Shown here in pieces: positions 1 to 9,104 of a stretch of 64,000 nucleotides of DNA (its first letter is position 1; each line of letters opens with the position of its first letter). A model generated the notes under the pieces. The model worked only from the letters and a program-made list of their open reading frames with translations, did no database searches and was not told the origin of the DNA. Source of the stretch: an uncultured Paracoccaceae bacterium (GTDB lineage Bacteria > Pseudomonadota > Alphaproteobacteria > Rhodobacterales > Rhodobacteraceae); contig CANMYO010000003.1 in NCBI GenBank assembly GCA_947502145.1, forward strand, positions 1-64,000. The letters are read 5' to 3'. The translations under genes were made by a program, and so were the position numbers.

Positions 1-1
1 C

Positions 2-540
2 CGCTGCCCCAAAGTCTTCCTCTCGGCAATCGCCCTCGCCGCAACCGTCATTTATTGGTTATGAGTCCTGACCCTAGGCGGATGGCATTGCACTGGCTTT
101 CCAAAGAAATTTGACCAAGGCCCAACCATCTTTGATGAGGCAGACGGTGATCTTTGGACTTTCACCGATGAATGTGAGCCCAATCAGGCGTGATCATCGG
201 CTACGGAAGCGAATTGATCATCGCAATGCCGGTGATCTCGTCGCCGGTCACATTGCTTCGAAGGAATCATTCTAACGTTGCCCGGTGGCCAGATTTGGCA
301 AAGCCGCGAAGAAATCGGGGCCGAGCGCGTTTGCTGGCACAGTGTCAGTCGTGGACTTGCAGGGAGACTCACATTCCCAAGCTGGTTGTTTGCTGCCTTG
401 AACTTGCTTGGGATCTACGACAGCGCGTCCCCACGTAGGTCTAGGGAAAGGTTTATCAGGGCTTGCCGGATGATCGAATCACGGTCGTTTCCCCGGAAAC
501 GAGCGATGTGTTGATACTTGTTCCCGCACAATTGCAGCCC
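2..540 (+). pseudogene. decayed coding sequence at window edge
   Basis: From base 2 one frame reads a hydrophobic stretch ending in YWL, meets a TGA at 62-64, and then continues in the same frame with a protein-like segment (GGWHCTGFPKKFDQG, then a DEADGDLW motif) up to a TGA at 188-190. Further protein-like patches follow in other frames: one around 260-430 containing REEIGAERVCW, and one from 451 to about 590 containing LPDDRITVVSPETSD. The pattern of good coding patches broken by stops and frame changes suggests one or more inactivated genes whose start lies left of the window. I do not recognise the family. No other function could be seen between 191 and the promoter at 656. Confidence 0.3.
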
Positions 541-655
541 AATGGGCGGCCAGCTGGTTGTTTCTGTGGCACTTCCAACCTATCGCAATAGGTCTTTTTG
601 TGGGGTTGCAGATCCCCTCAGCCCTGCAGATTCGCATCGACCATGAATAGAAACC

Positions 656-698
656 TTGACAACGATCACAAATCGGCGAAAATGTTCACGTGAACATT
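656..698 (+). promoter_or_regulatory. promoter with 18-bp palindromic operator
   Basis: TTGACA at 656-661 is followed, after 16 bases, by GAAAAT at 678-683, a plausible sigma70-type promoter. AATGTTCACGTGAACATT at 681-698 is a perfect palindrome with a central CG, which is the usual form of LacI-family operators. It covers the -10 and the expected transcription start, so bound repressor would block the sugar operon that follows. No LacI-type gene is visible in the window; it may lie to the left or have been lost. Promoter assignment is by eye. Confidence 0.6.
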
Positions 699-865
699 AA
701 GTTTGGATTTTGTGGGATGGCACCATCACAGACAGATAGATGTGCGATACTGCCGGCGCGGGAACGTACAGTCGCGAGGGGCGAAAGCGTGGCAGTGTCC
801 AAGGCGGTTACCCACCCCATTCGCGCGATTTCCAGCATTGCTGCATCCGGGTTCGCATTCGCTAA

Positions 866-1672
866 GTGCGAGGTGGACTATTTCTCGTACCGGCGGGAAG
901 TCAATTGACCACACCACGGCCCGCATACCCGCCGCAACAACGGCTAAGAGGCCAGACCGCCTGCGTTACGGCCGCAGGCCAGGGCATCGGACGTGCGATT
1001 GCTGCGCGGTTCCTCGAGGAGGGGGCTGAGGTACATGTGTCTGACATCAATGGCGATTTGCTGGAGCGTTTGGGTGCAGCATCTATGGCGACGGTTGACG
1101 CGACTGACCCGATGGCCGTCGAAGGCTGGCTTGGACGCTTTGACCGTATCGATATCATGGCACATGCGGTCGGCTTTGTTCATCATGGCACAGTGGAAGG
1201 CACAAGTGATGATGACTGGCGCAAAAGCCAGTCGATTTGCCTTGATAGCGCATTCCTCGTGACCCGCTCAGCGGTGCCGCGCATGAAGGCCAATGGCGGC
1301 GCGGTGGTGCTAATTGCATCGCTGGCTTCATCAATTAAGGGGTTCCCATTCCGCGCCGCCTACGGCGCAGCGAAGGGCGGCGTGATTGGATTGATGAAAG
1401 CCTGCGCGGCCGACTACCTCGACGACGGTATCCGCTTTAATGCGCTGTGCCCCGGTGTGGTAGACACCCCATCCCTGCGGCAAAGGATTGCCGATCTGGC
1501 AGAGGAGATGGGCAGTGCCGAGGCCGCAGAGAAATGGTTTCTGGACCGCCAGCCCGCTGGACGGTTCGCCACCGCGGACGAAATTGCCGCGACCTGTGCA
1601 TGGTTGGCCTCGGCCGACGGTGGCTTTGTCACGGGTCAGGCCATCAATGTGGACGGAGGGATTTCGATCTGA
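866..1672 (+). CDS. SDR oxidoreductase, 2-keto-3-deoxy-fuconate dehydrogenase-like
   Basis: Short-chain dehydrogenase, 268 residues from a GTG at 866. A TTG at 905 would give a 255-residue protein that fits the family's usual N-terminus better; the start is uncertain. The NAD-binding motif TAAGQGIGRA lies near residue 35, and the catalytic Ser (IASLASS) and Tyr-Lys (YGAAK) are present. The FVHHGT and CPGVVDTPSL segments resemble enzymes that oxidise 2-keto-3-deoxy-L-fuconate or -rhamnonate, a late step of non-phosphorylative deoxysugar breakdown; this substrate is inferred. It is the first gene after the palindromic operator and is 56 bases upstream of a sugar-binding protein gene, so it probably shares that operon. 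Confidence 0.75.
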   Translation: MRGGLFLVPAGSQLTTPRPAYPPQQRLRGQTACVTAAGQGIGRAIAARFLEEGAEVHVSDINGDLLERLGAASMATVDATDPMAVEGWLGRFDRIDIMAHAVGFVHHGTVEGTSDDDWRKSQSICLDSAFLVTRSAVPRMKANGGAVVLIASLASSIKGFPFRAAYGAAKGGVIGLMKACAADYLDDGIRFNALCPGVVDTPSLRQRIADLAEEMGSAEAAEKWFLDRQPAGRFATADEIAATCAWLASADGGFVTGQAINVDGGISI

Positions 1673-1728
1673 GGGCGTCCACAAAACCCGTGAAAACCAG
1701 GCAATTCATTTTTAGGAGGAGAACGAAA

Positions 1729-2994
1729 ATGAAACTGAAGAAGACAACGATAGGGGTCTCTATCTTGACGGCGACTGTGTTGGCGGCAGGCGCGCAGGCA
1801 GAGCCCAAGACCAACATGATGCACCAATGGGCACAAGGCTCTGAGGCGGCGGCGATTGCCAAGCTGGGCGAGATGTTCGAGGCTGCCGGAGGGACATGGG
1901 AGCAGACGGCAATTTCCGGCCACACGTCCAACACACTGGCAAAACTTCGGTCGGATGTGGTTGCAGGCAATGCACCTGCTGCTGTCCAGCTCAAGGGGCC
2001 TGAAATTGCTGAATGGAATGCAACCGGCGCGACAGCCAATCTGGATGATGTCGCAGCAGCCGAAGGTTGGGACGATGTTGTCGCCCCTGAACTGACGTCT
2101 GTGATGAAGCCAACCGGCAGCTGGGTCGCTGCGCCGATGAACATTCATCGGGTCAATTGGCTTTATAGTTCGCCAAAAATCCTGAACGAACTGGGTCTTG
2201 AGGTTCCGGCCACATGGGATGAGTTCAACGCGGCATGTGATGCAATTATCGAGGCGGGTTACACCTGCATCGCCCACGGTGCCGCAGATTGGTCCGATGC
2301 GACGACATTTGACAGCGTCGTCTACGGCATGGATGCCGACCTGTATCGCAGGGCATTTCAGGAAGCGGATGTCGATGCGATGCGCAGCCAGGGCATGATC
2401 GACGCCTTTGCGCAGCTGCGCAAAATGGTTGGCTATATGGATGATGGAATCAATGGCCGTTCTTGGGAACAATCCATGACCATGACCATGACGGGCGAGG
2501 CCGCCTTTTTCCTGATGGGTGACTGGACAGTGGCTTCAGCCAATCTCGCCGGATTCAAAGAGGGCGAAGACTACCTCTGCAACCAGACTCCGGTGAACTG
2601 GGGCGGCAACGGGTTTATCCTGAACGCAGACTCGGTCGTGTTCTTCAACCAGAATGATCCCGACTATGTTGAAGGGCAAAAGTTGCTGGCTAGCACGATC
2701 ATGTCGCCAGAATTTCAGGTGACATTTAACGTAGCCAAAGGGTCAATCCCTTCACGCACCGACGTTGATCTGTCGGTCGGCGGCTTTACCCAGTGTCAGC
2801 AGCAAGGCTTGGCGGATTTGAAGGCATCAGTGGACGAAGGCACGTTGGTCCGTTCGATGGCGCATAACATGACGGTTTTGCAGAAATACCGTGGTGCGAT
2901 GATGGAGGTAATCACCGAATTCGTTGCAGACGATTCCATCACACCGGAAGAGGCCGCAAATCAACTTGCGGATGCGGTCGAACTGCAAGGCTAA
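1729..2994 (+). CDS. sugar ABC transporter substrate-binding protein (CUT1)
   Basis: Periplasmic solute-binding protein of family 1, 421 residues, that delivers a sugar to the adjacent permeases. The ATG at 1729 follows AGGAGGAGAACGAAA, a strong ribosome-binding site, and begins a clear Sec signal peptide ending near AGAQA (residues 18-22). The mature protein has the NIHRVNWLYSS and MTGEAAFFLMGDW segments typical of glucose/mannose-type binding proteins in Rhizobiales and Rhodobacterales. The reading frame stays open further upstream, but that extension overlaps the SDR gene and lacks a signal peptide. The sugar cannot be read from the sequence; the flanking dehydrogenases point to an aldose oxidised without phosphorylation. 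Confidence 0.9.
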   Translation: MKLKKTTIGVSILTATVLAAGAQAEPKTNMMHQWAQGSEAAAIAKLGEMFEAAGGTWEQTAISGHTSNTLAKLRSDVVAGNAPAAVQLKGPEIAEWNATGATANLDDVAAAEGWDDVVAPELTSVMKPTGSWVAAPMNIHRVNWLYSSPKILNELGLEVPATWDEFNAACDAIIEAGYTCIAHGAADWSDATTFDSVVYGMDADLYRRAFQEADVDAMRSQGMIDAFAQLRKMVGYMDDGINGRSWEQSMTMTMTGEAAFFLMGDWTVASANLAGFKEGEDYLCNQTPVNWGGNGFILNADSVVFFNQNDPDYVEGQKLLASTIMSPEFQVTFNVAKGSIPSRTDVDLSVGGFTQCQQQGLADLKASVDEGTLVRSMAHNMTVLQKYRGAMMEVITEFVADDSITPEEAANQLADAVELQG

Positions 2995-3011
2995 AGTCCG
3001 GCAACAATCTT

Positions 3012-3044
3012 GCCGCGCCGCCCGCATTTTGCGGTTGGCGCGGC
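3012..3044 (+). other. intercistronic stem-loop after binding-protein gene
   Basis: GCCGCGCC at 3012-3019 pairs perfectly with GGCGCGGC at 3037-3044. An inner CCGCA/TGCGG stem lies between the arms. There is no T-run after it, so it is unlikely to be a full terminator. Such hairpins between a binding-protein gene and its permease genes are known to raise the relative level of the binding protein by stabilising its mRNA or partly stopping transcription. Confidence 0.55.
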
Positions 3045-3075
3045 CGACCAAATGTACTCACGCAAGAGATTGAAC

Positions 3076-3990
3076 ATGCCGGACCATTCGCAATCCAAAT
3101 CTTCCAACCGGCTTGCCCGTTGGACGCCCCAGCTGGTTCTCATTCCCACGCTCGCGGCCGCCTTCATGTATGTCGTCGTGTTTTCGGCCTGGACGCTTTG
3201 GATATCAGTGTCCCAATCCACACTCCTGCCGAACATGAGCTACGGTGGGTTTGGCGAATACGCGGCGCTATGGAAAAGCAAACGCTGGATCGTTTCTTAT
3301 CAAAACCTGTTCCTGTTCGGCGCGCTTTATGTGATTGGCTCGTTGGTGGTGGGCACATTGCTTGCCATTCTCATTGACCAACGCGTGCGGTTTGAATCTG
3401 TTTGGCGTACGATTTTTCTTTATCCGCTCGCGATCTCATTCATTGTTACCGGAACTGTCTGGCGTTGGATATTCCATCCGCAAACCGGCGTGGAACGTGC
3501 GCTGAGCGACCTTGGCTGGTTAAGCGCCAACTTCGATTGGATCACGGATCGGGACATGGCGCTTTACGTCGTGGTGTTCACGGGGATCTGGCACGCGTCG
3601 GGCTTTGCGATGGCGCTGATCCTCGCCGGCCTGCGGTCCGTCGATGGTGATCTGATCAAAGCAGCGCAGATAGACGGGGCCTCCATGCCGCGCATCTATC
3701 GCAGGGTGGTGTTGCCGACGATCTGGCCAATTTTCGTCGCAGTCACTGTCGTGCTGCTGCAATTTGCCATCAAGACCTATGACCTCGTGGTTGCACTGAC
3801 CCAGGGCGGGCCGGGCGTTGCGACCACCGTCCCGGCGATTGTCGTCTATGACCTGATGTTCCAGCGGGGGCAAATCGCACAAGGAGCTGCCGCTGCGGTG
3901 ATGATCCTTGTCGCGCTTGCCATTGTCATCGTGCCCTACGTCATATGGACTAGCTGGCGCGCCAGACAGGAGGGGCCGTCTCATGGCTGA
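3076..3990 (+). CDS. sugar ABC transporter permease, MalF/UgpA type
   Basis: Inner-membrane permease of 304 residues with about six transmembrane segments. The cytoplasmic EAA loop, which docks on the ATPase, is recognisable as AAQIDGASMPRIYRRVVLP near residues 195-215. The chosen start is ATG 3076 (MPDHSQ); an in-frame ATG at 3052 would add eight residues. The stop overlaps the next permease by eight bases, which implies translational coupling. With the partner permease it forms the channel for the sugar bound by the upstream periplasmic protein. Confidence 0.9.
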   Translation: MPDHSQSKSSNRLARWTPQLVLIPTLAAAFMYVVVFSAWTLWISVSQSTLLPNMSYGGFGEYAALWKSKRWIVSYQNLFLFGALYVIGSLVVGTLLAILIDQRVRFESVWRTIFLYPLAISFIVTGTVWRWIFHPQTGVERALSDLGWLSANFDWITDRDMALYVVVFTGIWHASGFAMALILAGLRSVDGDLIKAAQIDGASMPRIYRRVVLPTIWPIFVAVTVVLLQFAIKTYDLVVALTQGGPGVATTVPAIVVYDLMFQRGQIAQGAAAAVMILVALAIVIVPYVIWTSWRARQEGPSHG

Positions 3991-4882
3991 CACTACCCAC
4001 CAAGCCTTTGACCCGTTGGCAACAGGTAGCCGCGCGCGCCAGTTCCGGGCCAAATTCACAGTCTACGCGCTGCTTGTGTTTTTTGCGTTACTGTATCTGT
4101 CGCCGTTGGTCATCATCTTCATGAACAGCTTTCGGCCGCTTGAACATATTGTGCGCGAAGGCTTCATCTCTTCGCCGCGTGCGCTAAGCCCGCAATACTG
4201 GATTGAGGCCTGGAGCACATTTTGCATTGGCGGAAATTGCGAAGGTGTTTCGCGCTATTTTTCAAACACATTGATGATGACAGTGCCTGCGACAATCCTT
4301 TCCACGGCATTTGGTGTGGTCAATGGCTACGCCCTGTCCAAATGGCGCTTTAAATACGACACATGGGTATTTGGGCTGATCACACTGGGCGTTTTCCTCC
4401 CAGCGCAGATGACGCTGCTGCCCTGGGCATTCGTCCTGGGCAAAATCGGATTGTCGAACACGATTGCCGGGCTCGTTCTGGTGCATACGGTTCAAGGCAT
4501 CAGTTTCACGACGCTATTTTGCCGCAACTACTTCGTGGCGGTTCCCGACGATCTGATCAAAGCCGCCCGAATCGACGGCGCAGGATTCTGGCGCATTTTC
4601 CGTCGTATCATGTTGCCATTGTCACCGCCGATTCTGATCGTTTGCGTGATCTGGCAATTCACGGGAATTTGGAACGAATTCCTGTTCGGCACAGTGTTTA
4701 CCTCTGGGGCCAACCAGCCAATTACTTCGGCCATTGTGGCATTCTCTGGCTCCGGAACAGGTGAGCGACACTACAACGTTGAAGCGGCCTCGGTCATTTT
4801 CGCGGCCCTGCCACCGCTGCTTGTTTACGTTCTTGGTGGAAAATATTTCGTGCGGGGTTTGACCTCCGGCGCAGTCAAATAA
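3983..4882 (+). CDS. sugar ABC transporter permease, MalG/UgpE type
   Basis: Second membrane subunit, 299 residues, six predicted transmembrane segments, with an EAA loop reading AARIDGAGFWRIFRRIMLP near residue 195. ATG 3983 is preceded by AGGAGG at 3967-3972 and lies inside the end of the previous permease gene. An upstream in-frame extension exists but overlaps the neighbour further and has no ribosome-binding site. The loop around WSTFCIGGNCEGVSRYFSNT is typical of the glucose-type MalG branch in alphaproteobacteria. Confidence 0.9.
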   Translation: MADTTHQAFDPLATGSRARQFRAKFTVYALLVFFALLYLSPLVIIFMNSFRPLEHIVREGFISSPRALSPQYWIEAWSTFCIGGNCEGVSRYFSNTLMMTVPATILSTAFGVVNGYALSKWRFKYDTWVFGLITLGVFLPAQMTLLPWAFVLGKIGLSNTIAGLVLVHTVQGISFTTLFCRNYFVAVPDDLIKAARIDGAGFWRIFRRIMLPLSPPILIVCVIWQFTGIWNEFLFGTVFTSGANQPITSAIVAFSGSGTGERHYNVEAASVIFAALPPLLVYVLGGKYFVRGLTSGAVK

Positions 4883-4893
4883 GGAGGCTGGCA

Positions 4894-6003
4894 ATGTCAT
4901 CTTTGGCAATCAGAAACTTACGTAAAAGCTATGGCTCGGTCGAGGTGCTAAAGGATATCAATCTGGAGGCCGAGTCTGGTGAATTTGTCGCGCTGGTTGG
5001 TCCGTCCGGATGCGGAAAATCGACCCTGTTGTCGATCATCGCCGGTCTTGAAAGTGTGTCCTCGGGCGAGGTCGCGATTGAGGACAAGGTGGTCAACAAC
5101 GAAGCGCCGAAAGATCGCGACATCGCCATGGTGTTTCAGTCGTACGCGCTTTACCCCACCATGACGGTGCGCCAGAACATGACCTTTGGCATGGAATGCC
5201 GCAACATCGACAAAGGGACGCAGGCCGCGACGGTTGCGCGGGTCGCAGCGCTCTTGCAGATTGAACCGTTACTGGACCGCAAACCTGGCCAACTGTCTGG
5301 TGGTCAACGGCAACGTGTTGCCATGGGCCGCGCGTTGGTTCGTGACCCTAAACTGTTTTTGTTTGATGAGCCGCTGTCTAACCTCGACGCCAAGCTGCGG
5401 GTCGAGATGCGTTCTGAGATCAAGAAACTGCATCAGAATGTCGGCCGCACGACAGTCTATGTGACCCACGACCAGGTCGAAGCCATGACGCTTGCTACAC
5501 GTATCGCTGTTATGCACCAAGGCGTGCTACAGCAATTCGCGACACCAAAGGAGATCTACGAACAGCCTGCCAACATCTTTGTGGCGGGTTTCATGGGCTC
5601 TCCGAATATGAACTTTTTTGCGGCCAAATACGTCAATTCCGCCGAGGGAGGGGGCATTGTTCTGGATGGTGGTGACGGCAGCTTGCTTCCGTTGCCCGGC
5701 CAGCGTCAGCCAAACCTTCGTGACGGTCAGCAGGTCATATTTGGTGTACGCCCTGAACATTTTAGTCCCGCGCATGTGGCACGTGCCACGCGCAAGGGAA
5801 ACCCGTCCGTTATCGTGCCGGTTTCGATCGACATGGATGAACCGACCGGATCTGAAACGATTCTGATGTGCAGCATCGCAGGTCAGGAGGCCACGATCGT
5901 TTGCGAACCGGATGAAGCACCTACGACCGGCACCGCGATTGATTTTGAGATCGATATGAGCAAGGTCAGCCTGTTCGATCCCACATCCGAAGCCCGATTG
6001 TAA
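4894..6003 (+). CDS. sugar ABC transporter ATP-binding protein, MsmK/UgpC type
   Basis: Cytoplasmic ATPase of 369 residues that powers the two preceding permeases. Walker A GPSGCGKST is near residue 37, signature LSGGQRQR near 135, Walker [14 protein letters not shown] near 155, and the switch His in YVTHDQ near 190. The C-terminal third is the MalK-type OB-fold regulatory domain (FGVRPEHF). The ribosome-binding site AAGGAGG is eight bases before the ATG. ATPases of this type often serve several CUT1 permease pairs, which matters here because the third CUT1 operon in the window has no ATPase of its own. Confidence 0.93.
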   Translation: MSSLAIRNLRKSYGSVEVLKDINLEAESGEFVALVGPSGCGKSTLLSIIAGLESVSSGEVAIEDKVVNNEAPKDRDIAMVFQSYALYPTMTVRQNMTFGMECRNIDKGTQAATVARVAALLQIEPLLDRKPGQLSGGQRQRVAMGRALVRDPKLFLFDEPLSNLDAKLRVEMRSEIKKLHQNVGRTTVYVTHDQVEAMTLATRIAVMHQGVLQQFATPKEIYEQPANIFVAGFMGSPNMNFFAAKYVNSAEGGGIVLDGGDGSLLPLPGQRQPNLRDGQQVIFGVRPEHFSPAHVARATRKGNPSVIVPVSIDMDEPTGSETILMCSIAGQEATIVCEPDEAPTTGTAIDFEIDMSKVSLFDPTSEARL

Positions 6004-6746
6004 TGCTAAGAACAAATCTTGAGGGCAAATTTATCCTGGTCACCGGCGGCGCAACGGGCATTGGTCGCGCTGTCGTCAAAGCTTTTATCGGGCAGGGGGC
6101 AACGGTGGCATTTTTCGACATCAATGTCGCCGCAGGGGAGGACCTTGCATTAGCGCTTGGTGCTTTCGCCCAGTTTCACAAAGTTGATCTGACTGATGTG
6201 ACCACGGTCCAGAAGCGGATCGCGGCATTAATTGATGATCAAGGTCGCATCGATGTGCTGGTCAACGGGGCCGCCAATGACATGCGCCATACAACCGGTG
6301 ACGTCACGCCAGACAGCTGGCGCCATACATTGGCCAACAATCTTGACCACCAGTTTTTTTGCTCGCAGGCCGTCTTGCCCGCGATGCGTGAAAGAAAATC
6401 CGGCGTAATTCTGAACTTTGGCTCAATCGCCTGGCGAGAGGGGCTAGAAGATGCCGTGGGATATGTCACCGCAAAGGCCGGGATCGAGGGGCTTACGCAT
6501 GCGTTGGCCCGGGAAGCCGGACGGGATGGGATTCGTGTAAACTGCCTGCTACCGGGGTTCGTCAACACCGAAAGGCAGCGGGAAAAGTGGTTGACCCCCG
6601 AGCTGCATAAAACCGTCATGTCGCGGCAGTGCATTGAAAAGTTCATTGAATCTGATGACATCGCCGAAGCTGCTGTATTCCTATGTTCCGATGCTGCGAG
6701 GGCGATAACAAATCAGACGCTTATCGTTGATGCCGGCTGGCGGTGA
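6003..6746 (+). CDS. SDR sugar 1-dehydrogenase, XylB-like
   Basis: Short-chain dehydrogenase of 247 residues whose ATG overlaps the ATPase stop (TAATG). The cofactor motif TGGATGIGRA is near residue 15 and the catalytic Tyr/Lys lie in GYVTAKAG. The segments INFGSI-like (LNFGSIAWREGLED), LPGFVNTERQ and the C-terminal VDAGWR closely recall the NAD-dependent D-xylose 1-dehydrogenase XylB of Caulobacter. That enzyme oxidises an aldopyranose to its lactone. The true substrate may be D-xylose, L-arabinose, D-galactose or L-fucose. Placement as last gene of a sugar-uptake operon supports a first oxidation step after import. Confidence 0.8.
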   Translation: MLRTNLEGKFILVTGGATGIGRAVVKAFIGQGATVAFFDINVAAGEDLALALGAFAQFHKVDLTDVTTVQKRIAALIDDQGRIDVLVNGAANDMRHTTGDVTPDSWRHTLANNLDHQFFCSQAVLPAMRERKSGVILNFGSIAWREGLEDAVGYVTAKAGIEGLTHALAREAGRDGIRVNCLLPGFVNTERQREKWLTPELHKTVMSRQCIEKFIESDDIAEAAVFLCSDAARAITNQTLIVDAGWR

Positions 6747-6761
6747 GGACAGAGCGTAGCA

Positions 6762-6792
6762 GGGGGAACATCCCCCGGCCCGACATCGGGCC
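6762..6792 (+). terminator. tandem hairpins after sugar operon
   Basis: GGGGGAACATCCCCC at about 6762-6776 and the perfect GGCCCGACATCGGGCC at 6777-6792 (7-bp arms, CA loop) lie 16-46 bases after the last operon gene. No T-run follows. They may end or stabilise the transcript before the convergent gene at 6982. Confidence 0.4.
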
Positions 6793-6981
6793 ATGCGAGC
6801 ATTCGCAGGTCGATGATGTGACGAAGTTGCCTTACAAAGGATGATGAGGTGTCGTCGCATCGGCATTCTGTTCGGCGCAGTTAGCAAGCGCGTAAGGTAG
6901 GTGCCGAATTATTTCAGCCAGGCGACATTCTGGTCATCGTTGTCGATTTGGCTGAGAGAGCGTGCGATGCCACCGTGAAAT

Positions 6982-9096
6982 TCAGCCAACTGCCAAGCGG
7001 GGCACGGTGGCTTGTTGTTCAAGGAAGGCCATGAAGTCATTGACCGGCATTGGTTTCCCACCCAGATATCCTTGGTAGAACTGGCATGCGTTCTCCTCTA
7101 GAAAGCGGAGTTGCGCCGAAGTTTCGATGCCTTCGGCGATGACTTCAGCCTTCATCGCGGATGCCATATTGAAGATTGCCAGCATAAGGTCTTCCTCGCC
7201 CGGGTCAGATCCTAGGCCTTTGGTTAGGCTGCGGTCCACTTTCAAGGTGTCAAATGCCATTTCCTTTAGGCGACCAAGGTTGGAATAGCCAACGCCAAAG
7301 TCATCAATTGCAAGACGAACGCCCGTTTCCCGTAACTTTTCGATGCGTGGGCCGATGTCATCGCTCAGGATCATCGCCGTTTCTTCGGTTATTTCAATTT
7401 CGATGAACTTCTTTGGCAATGCTGCAAACTCTAGATGCGTGACCAGCTCATCAACATAGCTGGCGCGGCTCAACTCAACGACCGAGACATTGATGGCAAG
7501 CGTAAAGGGCTCGCTCCAGGTTCTTTGGATTTCGCGTGCAATTTGAATGGACTGCTTAAAAGCTAGCCGGCCAATGTCCGGCATGATGCCCATCGTTCGT
7601 GCAATTGGTAGAAAATTGTCAGGCGGAACCAACCCGCGGGTCGGATGCTCCCATCGCAGCAGAGCCTCGGCCCCGGATACCTTACCCGTCAGGACATTGA
7701 ATTGAGGTTGCAGGAAAACGACAAACTGGTTTTTTGTAATGCCTTCGCGGATTTCAGAGCCAAGTTCCCTGCGGCCGATTTCGTCCTGATGGTTATCAAC
7801 GTCGTATAGCCGCCAACAATTCCGCCCCGCGGCCTTCGCCTGATACATCGCAACGTCGGAACACTTTATCAGATCGTCGACGTTGTCGGCGTGCTGCGGG
7901 AACGTCGCAATCCCGATGCTTGCGGTGACGGAAAGCGAGAGATTGCCGGTTTCATATGGGTCTTTCATCGATGCGACGATCTTTTGCGCCAGGGCAACTG
8001 CGTGGGTATGGGCGACGACCAACGTGAATTCATCACCGCCGCGCCGTGCAATGCTGACATCCTTGCCAAACGGGTCCGCTTTGCGCCCAAATGAATCCTG
8101 AATGGAATAGACGTTCAGTCCCGAATTTATCACCGTCTGCAAGAGCCGATCAGCAAATTTCGCCAACAAGTTGTCGCCTTCATGGTGACCATGGACATCA
8201 TTGATCTCCTTGAAACCATCAAGGTCCAGAAACAAGACTGCCAGTTCACCGTTTTGGTCTCTCGCCGTTTCTAACTGAAGAGGCAACTGCCGGGAAATCC
8301 ATGCGCGGTTCCCAAATTTGACCAGTTTGTCGCGGTATGCGGTGACCTCTGTCTTACGCATGGACTCGCGCAGCTTGGCGAGCATCACGTTGAACGATGC
8401 TGCAAGACTAGCAAATTCATCCCGCGTATCGACGTGAATGACCTGGTCCAAATCACCATCAGCCGCTCTTTCCGTTGCTGCCGTCAATTGGTTCAGGGGG
8501 CGGGTCATGCGCCTGGCCACCATCCAGCTTGTTGCCAAGCCGGTCAAAATAAACAGGATTCCAGCAATAATGTTCTTGCGCATGACCTGAAAAATCTCTT
8601 TTTCGGCAATTGTCTTGCTCAGATCAATTCGCAGAACTCCATACTCAATACCGCCCAGAATGATAGGTGCCGCGATGTGCCTTTCGTGACCGACGATTCT
8701 TTCAATTAAATTGCCTTCTTGGCGTGCTTCTTTTGCCAAGGGATCATCGACAACTTGCAGGAAACCCCCATCATCTTCGTATCCGCTCTCGGCAAACATG
8801 GATCCACTTTCATCAATCAGGAAAATACGCACAACATCATCCTGGGCGCCGATGTCGTCAAACAGGACCTCCAATTCGGCGGGTCGGCCCTCAATCAGGA
8901 ACCGCATGGAAAGTTCCGAGGCAAGCTGCCGCAAGTGTTCGGACCTCGCTTGCAGACGTTCGTTCACCAGCTCGATCTGTGTGATCGAGTTGAGGAGCAC
9001 AGCACAGGCCACGATCACGCCAATTAGGCAACTGAACGTCAGCGCAAGCCGATGTGACAGGCCCCGTCTACCTACGTTTTGGTCCGTCGCATGCAT
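6982..9096 (-). CDS. membrane GGDEF/EAL protein with HAMP domain
   Basis: Cyclic-di-GMP enzyme of 704 residues in the inner membrane. Transmembrane segments lie at about 19-37 and 176-193 and enclose a periplasmic sensor region of about 135 residues. A HAMP linker (195-248), a GGDEF domain with intact RRGGDEF at 351-357, and an EAL domain with AEALLRW at about 476-482 and DDFGVGYSNLG follow. Both catalytic signatures are present, so it could make or destroy c-di-GMP. No RxxD inhibitory site is visible before GGDEF, and the GGDEF domain has an insertion just before its signature. It starts eight bases after a PhnD-like binding-protein gene, which suggests that this protein reports ligand binding to it. 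Confidence 0.9.
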   Translation of the reverse strand: MHATDQNVGRRGLSHRLALTFSCLIGVIVACAVLLNSITQIELVNERLQARSEHLRQLASELSMRFLIEGRPAELEVLFDDIGAQDDVVRIFLIDESGSMFAESGYEDDGGFLQVVDDPLAKEARQEGNLIERIVGHERHIAAPIILGGIEYGVLRIDLSKTIAEKEIFQVMRKNIIAGILFILTGLATSWMVARRMTRPLNQLTAATERAADGDLDQVIHVDTRDEFASLAASFNVMLAKLRESMRKTEVTAYRDKLVKFGNRAWISRQLPLQLETARDQNGELAVLFLDLDGFKEINDVHGHHEGDNLLAKFADRLLQTVINSGLNVYSIQDSFGRKADPFGKDVSIARRGGDEFTLVVAHTHAVALAQKIVASMKDPYETGNLSLSVTASIGIATFPQHADNVDDLIKCSDVAMYQAKAAGRNCWRLYDVDNHQDEIGRRELGSEIREGITKNQFVVFLQPQFNVLTGKVSGAEALLRWEHPTRGLVPPDNFLPIARTMGIMPDIGRLAFKQSIQIAREIQRTWSEPFTLAINVSVVELSRASYVDELVTHLEFAALPKKFIEIEITEETAMILSDDIGPRIEKLRETGVRLAIDDFGVGYSNLGRLKEMAFDTLKVDRSLTKGLGSDPGEEDLMLAIFNMASAMKAEVIAEGIETSAQLRFLEENACQFYQGYLGGKPMPVNDFMAFLEQQATVPRLAVG

Positions 9097-9104
9097 GATG
9101 CCTG

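Noticed and set aside
1447-1728. Upstream extension of the first binding-protein reading frame
   Set aside because: It overlaps the SDR gene in another frame. The strong ribosome-binding site and signal peptide place the start at 1729.
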